A stretch of 5,224 bases of DNA, taken from Aquificaceae bacterium (lineage in GTDB: Bacteria > Aquificota > Aquificia > Aquificales > Aquificaceae). Positions 1-5,218 of this stretch are shown piece after piece. The stretch covers positions 1-5,224 of the forward strand of contig JALSHX010000048.1 of NCBI GenBank assembly GCA_026982025.1, in the 5' to 3' direction. Numbering within the stretch: the first letter of the stretch is position 1; each line of letters opens with the position of its first letter. The notes below the pieces were generated by a model that ran no database searches, was not told the origin of the DNA, and saw only the letters and a list, made by a program, of their open reading frames with translations. Both the position numbers and the translations under genes were made by a program.

Positions 1-418
1 CTATCCCCTCGTTTACGTGATGAAGCGAACTGGCAAACAGCTCCTTGAAGTCTGGGAGGATGTTGCGGACAATGTGTTTAACCCCGATCCCTTCTACCAG
101 CAGGGCGGTGACATGTCAAGGCTTTGGAATGTTGAGTATGAAATTGAGATCAACGGACCTCAGTATAAGAGGATCAAAAAGGTTTGGATCGGAGGAAAAC
201 CACTCAAGGAGAACAAGGAGTACATGTTCGCCGTTTACGGGGGTCCTCCCCCGCCCCCTGACGCCATACACCCCGACTACAAGCCCGTTCCAGTTTACGA
301 CATACTAATTGACTACATCAAAAAGAAAAAGAACATCAGCGTCAGAACCAAGCCGAATGTCAAGGTACTTGACGCACCTTACCGCGCCTACGACCAGTGC
401 TACGGCGGGGGTGCCTAA
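1..418 (+). CDS. soxB: SoxB, thiosulfohydrolase of the Sox complex (C-terminal part only)
   Basis: Partial gene: the frame is open to the left edge (first full codon at 2-4), and the stop is TAA at 416-418. SoxB is a periplasmic dimanganese enzyme of the 5'-nucleotidase/metallophosphoesterase superfamily that hydrolyses the terminal sulfonate from SoxY-bound cysteine S-thiosulfonate, releasing sulfate. The metal-binding N-terminal domain lies outside the window; about 138 codons of the substrate-domain end remain. The call rests on a block that reads YPLVYVMKRTGKQL then EDVADNVFNPDPFYQQGGDM (nt 2-115). This is the characteristic SoxB region around the QQGGDM motif (nt 98-115), distinct from ordinary 5'-nucleotidases. 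Two things are odd: a run of five prolines (nt 245-259) and a Cys-Tyr-Gly-Gly-Gly-Ala C-terminus. An in-frame GTG/ATG at 17-22 is internal, since SoxB-like sequence continues upstream of it. It is the first gene of the visible sox operon; the next starts 3 nt after its stop. Confidence 0.9.
   Translation, partial: YPLVYVMKRTGKQLLEVWEDVADNVFNPDPFYQQGGDMSRLWNVEYEIEINGPQYKRIKKVWIGGKPLKENKEYMFAVYGGPPPPPDAIHPDYKPVPVYDILIDYIKKKKNISVRTKPNVKVLDAPYRAYDQCYGGGA
407..413 (+). promoter_or_regulatory. Shine-Dalgarno deciding a TTG start
   Basis: GGGGGTG differs by one base from the GGAGGTG core of the Shine-Dalgarno consensus and lies 8 nt before the TTG at 422. It supports TTG as the true start of the first DUF302 gene. 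It sits inside the last glycine codons of soxB. Confidence 0.55.
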
Positions 419-421
419 TTC

Positions 422-871
422 TTGAAAGCCATTCTCTTTCTGGCGGGGGGTCTCCTCGCCGTCTTTGTATTTATCCTTTATGTAAAAAAGTTCATAGCAA
501 CACCCCAAAACATCCTCTTTTTCACCCTTGAAACGGAATATACCCTTAATCAGGCATTGACCAAACTTACAAAAAATCTTGAGGAAAAGGGTTTAAAGGT
601 GGTGATGGTTGACAAGGGAACACGGCGGGTCAGGCTGATGACCTGCGACACAAAAAACATCAGGGATTTATTGAACAAGGCTCCCTTCTTCACCCTCATG
701 CTTCCGTGCGAAGTGCTGATTTACACGGATGGAGGAAAAACAAAAATCTCCACCCTCAAGGAACCCATCTTCATCAGATATTACACCGACGAGCTTTCCG
801 AACCCGAACTGAGGACGATCATTGAGGAGCTACACCGTCTTAGAATAGCCATTGGTGAGGTGGTCAGGTGA
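422..871 (+). CDS. DUF302-family protein, N-terminally membrane-anchored
   Basis: 149 residues from a TTG start. This start is preferred because it has a well-spaced Shine-Dalgarno, follows soxB by 3 nt, and keeps an N-terminal hydrophobic helix (about residues 3-20, followed by KK). No clear signal-peptidase site follows, so the protein is probably anchored in the inner membrane; the rest should face the periplasm if the topology is N-in. Residues 35-110 resemble DUF302: an amphipathic helix (about 41-57), a GLKV strand, then Cys75 and the LPCEV motif with Cys96. The 21-residue Cys-Cys spacing and LPC motif are what I recall for the family. DUF302 proteins have no firmly assigned biochemical function; they are often found near sulfur-oxidation or redox genes. 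A helical tail (124-149) is Glu/Arg-rich. The next gene overlaps by 4 nt and encodes a divergent second copy. A role in Sox electron or sulfur handling is inference from context only. Confidence 0.75.
   Translation: MKAILFLAGGLLAVFVFILYVKKFIATPQNILFFTLETEYTLNQALTKLTKNLEEKGLKVVMVDKGTRRVRLMTCDTKNIRDLLNKAPFFTLMLPCEVLIYTDGGKTKISTLKEPIFIRYYTDELSEPELRTIIEELHRLRIAIGEVVR
857..862 (+). promoter_or_regulatory. Shine-Dalgarno for the GTG-start DUF302 gene
   Basis: GAGGTG, a strong Shine-Dalgarno match 5 nt before the GTG at 868, inside the end of the preceding gene. It supports the GTG start, which overlaps the upstream TGA as GTGA. Confidence 0.6.
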
Positions 872-1281
872 AGCTGATTATAGCGTTGATACTCCTGACA
901 TCCGCCGTAATTTCCGCAGAAAACCCTTTCCTCAAAACATTCACATCAGACAAAAAACCCAAGCAGGTTAAAAAGAGTTTAAGGCAGAAGCTTGAAAAGG
1001 AGGGTTTTAAAGTTATTGAATCTATAATTTCCCCTAAACCGCCTGTATTCATAATCAACTTCTGCAAGGGAGCACCCTTTAGCCATTCATTTCCGGAGAT
1101 CAGCCTCATACTTCCCTGCAAGGTATTTATCAAAGCTATACCCGGCGGTACAGAGGTTGGAACCTACGATACAAAAACAGCGGTCAGGCTGTTCAAAGAT
1201 AAGCTCACCCCACAGGAGCTTGAAATGATTAACGCTTACGGGAAAAAGGTCCGAAAAATAATTGAGGGGGCTCTGAGATGA
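868..1281 (+). CDS. DUF302-like protein with cleavable signal peptide (periplasmic)
   Basis: 137 residues from a GTG start overlapping the previous stop codon by 4 nt. Residues 1-17 are a typical Sec signal peptide (MK, hydrophobic core, then AVISA with likely cleavage before Glu18), giving a mature periplasmic protein of about 120 residues. The mature part has the same order of elements as the preceding gene: a Lys-rich amphipathic helix (33-46), a GFKV strand, Cys66, a LILPCKV motif with Cys84, a short beta segment, and a charged C-terminal helix (114-136). As in its neighbour, these are the only two cysteines, here 18 residues apart. It therefore looks like a divergent tandem copy of the DUF302 fold, soluble rather than anchored. 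The family assignment is less certain than for its neighbour because the region between the cysteines is shorter. Function is unknown; position in the operon suggests an accessory role in thiosulfate oxidation. Confidence 0.65.
   Translation: MKLIIALILLTSAVISAENPFLKTFTSDKKPKQVKKSLRQKLEKEGFKVIESIISPKPPVFIINFCKGAPFSHSFPEISLILPCKVFIKAIPGGTEVGTYDTKTAVRLFKDKLTPQELEMINAYGKKVRKIIEGALR
1264..1270 (+). promoter_or_regulatory. Shine-Dalgarno for the MBL-fold gene
   Basis: GAGGGGG, 7 nt before the ATG at 1278, inside the 3' end of the preceding gene. It supports that ATG as start. Confidence 0.5.
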
Positions 1282-2252
1282 AAGCGATTCTTGTTCTTCT
1301 CATCATAACCACCGCCTTCGGCGGTAATTATCCAAAGCACGTATCCCAGACCCTAAAGAAGATCATGAAAGATGTTTACGGAGTCTTCGGTGTTTACGAA
1401 CAGGTTAGCTACGAAAACCGGGGTTTCATATCAAATGCCTACTTCGTTATCACCGATGAAGGGGTTGTGGTAATAGACCTCCTTAGCACCTACAAACTTG
1501 GAAAAGAGCTCCTCCAAACCATCGCCGGGGTTACAAAAAAGCCGGTTAAATTTGCTGTGGTCACCCACTACCACACGGATCACTTTTACGGTGTCAGGGC
1601 TTTCAAAGAAGCAGGTGCTACCATCATTGCCCACAAATGGGCTGAAGAATATGTTTCAAAAGAGTCAAGCTGGAATTTTTACGAAGCGAGAAAGAAGATC
1701 CTGAAGGAACACCTTGAAGGAACCACAATGGAAACGCCCCACATTTACATTGAGGAAGACGAAGGAATCACCCTTGAACTCGGCAAAAAGACCTTTGTGA
1801 TAAGGCAGTTTTGCAAGGGACACACGGCGGGAGATGTGATGGTATGGATGCCCGAGGAAAAGGTCCTCTTTGGAGGTGACATTGTATTTGACGGAAGGCT
1901 CCCTTTCCTCGGTTCGGGATTTTCAAAAAGCTGGCTAAAGTGCCTTGACAGGATACTTGAAATGGACCCGCTGTTCGTACTTCCCGGTCACGGCAAGCCA
2001 ATGCTGACAAGAGAAAGGATAAGAAACAGGGTAAAGTGGACAAGAAAGTACATATCTGATCTAAGAAAGACCATCAGAAAAATGATAGAGGAGGGGAGAG
2101 ACCTTGATTACATCAGGGAAAATATCAATACCGCTCTTGTTGAAATAGATCCCATGTACGCTCAGGTTCCCGTTTTCTTTGATGTTAACCCCGTTAATGC
2201 CTACTATGTTTACTTTGAAATTGAAAACGAGCTCATAGAGGAAGGTCAGTAA
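1278..2252 (+). CDS. Exported metallo-beta-lactamase-fold hydrolase (SoxH-like)
   Basis: 324 residues; the ATG overlaps the previous TGA by 4 nt. Residues 1-15 form a short Sec signal peptide (hydrophobic core ILVLLIITTAF, likely cleavage near Gly15/Gly16), so the enzyme is probably periplasmic. All metal ligands of the MBL superfamily are visible: the HYHTDH motif (His97, His99, Asp101, His102), His182 in GHTAGD, Asp201 in FGGDIVFDG, and His238 in LPGHGKP, implying an intact dinuclear Zn/Fe site. A C-terminal extension (about 245-324), rich in Arg/Lys helices and ending FFDVNPVNAYYVYFEIENELIEEGQ (written here as the last segment), follows the catalytic fold. MBL-fold proteins called SoxH occur in many sox clusters, where they are not essential for thiosulfate oxidation in the model organisms and the substrate is unknown. 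I infer a SoxH-like role from fold, export and position, but orthology is unproven, so no symbol is given. It ends the visible operon and overlaps the opposing pgl by 20 nt. Confidence 0.85.
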   Translation: MKAILVLLIITTAFGGNYPKHVSQTLKKIMKDVYGVFGVYEQVSYENRGFISNAYFVITDEGVVVIDLLSTYKLGKELLQTIAGVTKKPVKFAVVTHYHTDHFYGVRAFKEAGATIIAHKWAEEYVSKESSWNFYEARKKILKEHLEGTTMETPHIYIEEDEGITLELGKKTFVIRQFCKGHTAGDVMVWMPEEKVLFGGDIVFDGRLPFLGSGFSKSWLKCLDRILEMDPLFVLPGHGKPMLTRERIRNRVKWTRKYISDLRKTIRKMIEEGRDLDYIRENINTALVEIDPMYAQVPVFFDVNPVNAYYVYFEIENELIEEGQ

Positions 2253-2898
2253 ATATAAAGGTTTGCTTTCTTCCCCTTATTCTCGCAGCGGGAAGGGTTA
2301 GGTCTCCCTTAATAACCCTTCTCAGAGCCTGCTCCTTCTTTTCTCCGAGTACGAGGAATGCGATGATTTTGGCACCTACGAGAGCGGTGTAGCTCATGCT
2401 TATTCTCAAGAGACCGTCAGGACCCTCGGTGATGCAGGCGGACTCTCCGCACTTTCTACAATCCTTTCCCGGGAAAAGGGAGGCTGTGTGCCCGTCCTCA
2501 CCTATACCCAGAAGTGCAAAGTCAAGGGCACCGAAGTCTGAGAGGGAGTTGGCAAAGTCTTCACAGGCGGTTTCGGGTGTGAGTTCAGTGTTGATTCTCC
2601 TGATCCTCGCTGATTCTCCCAGATTTTCTCTTATCATCCTGTAGTTGCTACGGGGATCATCAAGTGGAACGAACCTCTCATCGGTTGGGAAAAATATGGT
2701 ATTCTCCCAGTGAACGAATCTTGCAGACAGGAGCCTGTAAAGGGGAGCGGGCGTACTTCCACCCGCAAGGGCACACTTAAATATTCCCTTGCTTCCTACG
2801 GACTCATCCGCAAGTTCCATAATGAGGTCCGCAAGCTTTGAAATGACCTCCTCGGGTTCTCCCCTTACAATCCTATAAGAGAATCCATTCCCTCCCAT
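2233..2898 (-). CDS. pgl: 6-phosphogluconolactonase (DevB/Pgl family)
   Basis: 221 residues, of usual length for the family. It hydrolyses 6-phosphoglucono-1,5-lactone to 6-phosphogluconate, the second step of the oxidative pentose phosphate pathway, in the cytoplasm. Signature motifs are present in order: ALAGGSTP (43-50), phosphate-binding TDERFVPLDDPRSNYRM (72-88), the catalytic GIGEDGHTASLFPG (131-144, with His137), RISMSYTAL (165-173), and the C-terminal LGEKK segment (184-188). The ATG at 2896-2898 is the only convincing start: an in-frame stop lies four codons upstream, and the GGAAGG directly abuts the ATG without spacing. It overlaps the end of zwf by 26 nt, so it is probably translated by coupling. 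A loop after the active-site motif carries three cysteines (C147, C150, C155), which is unusual. Its 3' end overlaps the opposing MBL gene by 20 nt. It forms one operon with zwf and gnd. Confidence 0.93.
   Translation of the reverse strand: MGGNGFSYRIVRGEPEEVISKLADLIMELADESVGSKGIFKCALAGGSTPAPLYRLLSARFVHWENTIFFPTDERFVPLDDPRSNYRMIRENLGESARIRRINTELTPETACEDFANSLSDFGALDFALLGIGEDGHTASLFPGKDCRKCGESACITEGPDGLLRISMSYTALVGAKIIAFLVLGEKKEQALRRVIKGDLTLPAARIRGRKQTFIFTDLPL
2290..2323 (+). terminator. Possible stem-loop terminator of the sox operon inside pgl
   Basis: An inverted repeat starts 38 nt after the stop of the MBL gene. AAGGGTTA (2293-2300) pairs with TAACCCTT (2313-2320) across a 12-nt loop, extendable by three pairs (one G-U) to 2290/2323. 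A pyrimidine-rich stretch (CTCCTTCTTTTCTCC, ending near 2345) follows, but not immediately, so this is not a canonical intrinsic terminator. It lies within the pgl coding sequence and could be fortuitous. Confidence 0.25.
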
Positions 2899-4243
2899 CC
2901 TTCCATATCATCTTATCCGCCTCCCGGGGTCCCTCGGTCCCCGGATCGTAAAGCGGAACATTATTATCATAACTCCATTTTTTGATTATGGGATCTATGA
3001 TCTCCCACGCAAGCTCCGCCTCGTCCTCCCTTATAAAAAGGGTCTGATCACCCTCAATTATGTCCTCAAGGAGTGTTTCATAAGCTTCAGGAGGCTCGCC
3101 TTCAAAAACATCGTCTATACTCATTTCCATGCTCCTCTCAAGGGAACACCCGAGAAAGCCCTGAGGTGGCATGGTCTGGAAAAAGAACCTCACCCTGTTG
3201 GTCGGTGCTATGTCAAAGACCAGCTTGTTGGGAGCTGGTTTACAACCGATCAGTCTGCTGAAGTTTCCCGGTATGTCCTTGAAAACTACGACTATCTGGG
3301 TTTTCTTCTCTCTGAGCCTTTTCCCGGTCCTGAGGTAAAAGGGAACGCCCTCCCATCTGAAGTTGTCAATGAGAATCTTGACGGCGGCAAAGGTTTCCGT
3401 ACTGCTTTCCCTTCCCAGCTCCTCCCTGTAACCTCTGTAAACTCCCCTGACCGCGTACTCATCAACCTCTTCATCCTTTATCCTTCTTATAGCGGCGAGG
3501 ACCTTAACCTTCTCGTCCCTTACCCTTTCAGCATCAATTACAGCGGGTGGCTCCATGGCAAGGAAAGAGAGCATTTGAAAGAGGTGATTCTGAATCATGT
3601 CCCTCAGTGCTCCTATTCTGTCGTAATACCCCGCCCTTCCCTCAAGCCCTATGGATTCAAGAGCGGAGATTTGAACGTTGTCAATAAAGTTCTTGTTCCA
3701 GATCCCTTCAAATATATAGTTGGAAAACCTGAAGGAAAGGAGATTCTGAATTGCAACCTTTCCGAGAAAGTGATCAATCCTATATATTTCATCTTCGGTG
3801 AAGTATCTCTTGAGCTGAAAGTTCAGCTTCTTTGCTGACTCAAGGTCAAAGCCAAAGGGCTTTTCTATAACTATCTTTCTCGGGTTCATGTAATGCCTGA
3901 GAAGGGAACCCGTGTGGACTATGGCACTTTCAAACAGCTGGGGAGGAAGGGCAAGGTAGAATATCAGTTCAACTCCGTCAAGCTCCGCTATTATTTTCTC
4001 AAGGCGGTGATAGTGGTCCCTGTCAGTAACATCAAAGGGCATAAACTTAAAAACTTCCGAGAGGGCAGGATCCAGACCCTTTACATATTCCTTAATGTTT
4101 TCCTCAGTCCTGCTCAGAGCATACAAACCCACGAGCTTGCGGAGCTTTCCCCTTTTTATTAGACGCTCCATAACAGGGTAGAGCTTCTTCCTTGCAAGGT
4201 CTCCCGTACCTCCAAAGATAAAAAAGGCAACTCCCTTAGCCAT
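2873..4243 (-). CDS. zwf: Glucose-6-phosphate dehydrogenase
   Basis: 456 residues, slightly shorter than the usual 480-500. It oxidises glucose-6-phosphate to 6-phosphogluconolactone with reduction of NAD(P)+. Visible motifs: the nucleotide-binding FGGTGDLARKKLYP (10-23), EKPFG (127-131), the substrate signature RIDHFLGK (155-162, with His158), and RDMIQNH (214-220), whose His220 matches the catalytic base known in the Leuconostoc enzyme. PFYLRTGKRL (301-310) and the PEAYETLLEDIIEGDQTLF block (385-403) are also typical. Arg45 at the end of the second beta strand (ALSR) sits where an Arg contacts the 2'-phosphate of NADP in characterised homologues, so NADP use is likely but inferred. The ATG overlaps the end of gnd by 8 nt. 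Upstream AAAGGGG abuts the ATG with no spacer, so initiation probably depends on translational coupling. Middle gene of gnd-zwf-pgl. Confidence 0.96.
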   Translation of the reverse strand: MAKGVAFFIFGGTGDLARKKLYPVMERLIKRGKLRKLVGLYALSRTEENIKEYVKGLDPALSEVFKFMPFDVTDRDHYHRLEKIIAELDGVELIFYLALPPQLFESAIVHTGSLLRHYMNPRKIVIEKPFGFDLESAKKLNFQLKRYFTEDEIYRIDHFLGKVAIQNLLSFRFSNYIFEGIWNKNFIDNVQISALESIGLEGRAGYYDRIGALRDMIQNHLFQMLSFLAMEPPAVIDAERVRDEKVKVLAAIRRIKDEEVDEYAVRGVYRGYREELGRESSTETFAAVKILIDNFRWEGVPFYLRTGKRLREKKTQIVVVFKDIPGNFSRLIGCKPAPNKLVFDIAPTNRVRFFFQTMPPQGFLGCSLERSMEMSIDDVFEGEPPEAYETLLEDIIEGDQTLFIREDEAELAWEIIDPIIKKWSYDNNVPLYDPGTEGPREADKMIWKDGREWILL

Positions 4244-5144
4244 CCCCTTTCTTTTTTACCTCGTGCCTGCCAAACTCGTATCTCAGGGCGGAAAGCAGTC
4301 TATCCCTGAATGAATTGCTCTGTCTCGACCTGAAACGGTTAAAGAGAGCATCGCCTATAACCCACAAGGGAACGCCCAGCTCAACTGCCGTTTGAAGTGT
4401 CCACCTCCCCTCACCGGAGTCCTGAACGAAGGGTTCAAGATCTGAAAGGTCTCCGAAGTCTCCAAAGGATTGATATGTGAGGTCCATAAGCCAGGACCGT
4501 ATTACGCTCCCTTTGGTGTAAATCCTTGCCACCTCCCTCAGGTCCAGCTCGTAATCACTCTCCTTCATAAGCTCAAACCCTTCCGCTATTGCCTGCATCA
4601 TTCCGTACTCAATTCCGTTGTGAACCATCTTCACAAAGTGTCCTGCACCCGCCTCTCCCACGTATCCGTAGCCGTCTCCTTCGTAAGCAAGGTCCTTAAA
4701 GAGATTTTCAATTTCTCTGAAGACCTTTTCTTCCCCTCCAACCATCATGCAGTAGCCCTGTTCCTCTCCCCAAACACCCCCGCTTACACCAACATCAAGA
4801 AAGTGGACACCCGCAGCAGACAGCTGTTCAAACCTCCTGACCGAATCCTTAAAATAAGAGTTACCCCCGTCAATGACTATATCGCCCTCAAGGAGGGAAG
4901 GTTTAAGGTCTTCAAGAACCCTGTCCACCACTTCGTGAGGAACCATGATCCAGATGAGTTTTCTGTCGGTAAAAGATCCGCACATGAACTCCAGGTCATC
5001 AAAGGCTTCAACGCCTCCCTCCTCCGCCTTTCTTCGGGCTTCCTCTGAAAGGTCAAAGCCAAAGACCGTCCAGCCCTTTCTTGCAAGTCTCCTGCCGATA
5101 CCCAGACCCATCCTTCCAAGTCCGACTATTCCTATCTCCCCCAT
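4236..5144 (-). CDS. gnd: 6-phosphogluconate dehydrogenase, decarboxylating, short NAD-type
   Basis: 302 residues. It oxidatively decarboxylates 6-phosphogluconate to ribulose-5-phosphate and CO2. Order of elements: the Rossmann motif GIVGLGRMG (5-13), IVIDGGNSYFKDS (89-101), the substrate signature DVGVSGGVWGEEQGYCMMVGG (117-137), and the catalytic stretch KMVHNGIEYG (172-181) with Lys172 as general base, Asn176, and Glu179 as catalytic acid. The length matches the short bacterial class (GndA/YqeC-like, about 300 residues) with a single helical C-terminal domain rather than the about 470-residue class, so it is not truncated. Asp31 ends the second beta strand (VFGFDLSEE) where NADP enzymes carry Asn-Arg-Thr; this suggests NAD+ preference, by inference. 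The ATG at 5142-5144 starts directly at the Rossmann strand; an AAGGGA lies 11 nt upstream. First gene of the operon; zwf overlaps its last 8 nt. Confidence 0.95.
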   Translation of the reverse strand: MGEIGIVGLGRMGLGIGRRLARKGWTVFGFDLSEEARRKAEEGGVEAFDDLEFMCGSFTDRKLIWIMVPHEVVDRVLEDLKPSLLEGDIVIDGGNSYFKDSVRRFEQLSAAGVHFLDVGVSGGVWGEEQGYCMMVGGEEKVFREIENLFKDLAYEGDGYGYVGEAGAGHFVKMVHNGIEYGMMQAIAEGFELMKESDYELDLREVARIYTKGSVIRSWLMDLTYQSFGDFGDLSDLEPFVQDSGEGRWTLQTAVELGVPLWVIGDALFNRFRSRQSNSFRDRLLSALRYEFGRHEVKKKGDG

Positions 5145-5155
5145 GGTTACTATTT

Positions 5156-5187
5156 TCCCTTAAAATTTTAGGTGGTGTGCTTGTAAA
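5156..5187 (-). promoter_or_regulatory. Weak promoter-like sequence and Shine-Dalgarno upstream of gnd
   Basis: On the - strand, TTTACA (5182-5187) resembles a -35 box (5 of 6 to TTGACA). It is followed after 16 nt by TTTTAA (5160-5165) as a poor -10. AAGGGA (5156-5161) is a possible Shine-Dalgarno, 11 nt from the ATG. Another TATAAT-like hexamer, TAAAAT (5165-5170), has no -35 at proper distance. The implied leader is very short. This is the only non-coding DNA upstream of the operon in the window, but the match is weak. Confidence 0.25.
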
Positions 5188-5194
5188 CAGGCGA

Positions 5195-5218
5195 GCTGAG
5201 GAGAAAACTTCTCTCAGC
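5195..5218. repeat. Bulged inverted repeat upstream of gnd
   Basis: GCTGA-G-GAGAA, then AAC, then TTCTC-TCAGC: two 5-bp arms on each side with a single bulged G and a 3-nt loop, centred about 62 nt before the gnd start. It has no T-tract on either strand, so it is not a standard terminator. It could be an operator, an RNA hairpin, or part of a neighbouring gene cut off by the window edge. Confidence 0.35.

Noticed and set aside
17..22. GTG/ATG as a true start of a small 133-residue protein
   Set aside because: SoxB-like sequence continues in frame upstream to the window edge, so these codons are internal to a truncated soxB.
864..1133. - strand open frame opposite the second DUF302 gene
   Set aside because: Shadow frame; the + strand has a signal peptide, a good Shine-Dalgarno and tight operon spacing.
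2171..2200. Small hairpin GTTAAC-CCC-GTTAAT near the end of the MBL gene as terminator for pgl
   Set aside because: Only 5 bp of stem and no T-run on the - strand; it is explained by Asn-Pro-Val-Asn codons.
4470..5048. Long + strand open frame opposite gnd (192 codons)
   Set aside because: It is entirely antisense to a clear 6-phosphogluconate dehydrogenase, its product has no recognisable motif and low-quality composition, and it has no separate upstream region.
4236..5144. gnd as a truncated 6-phosphogluconate dehydrogenase
   Set aside because: About 300 residues is the full length of the short GndA/YqeC-like class, and all catalytic residues are present.
5161..5170. Perfect palindrome TAAAATTTTA as an operator
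   Set aside because: A 10-bp AT-only palindrome is expected by chance in an AT-rich leader, and it overlaps the likely -10 region.
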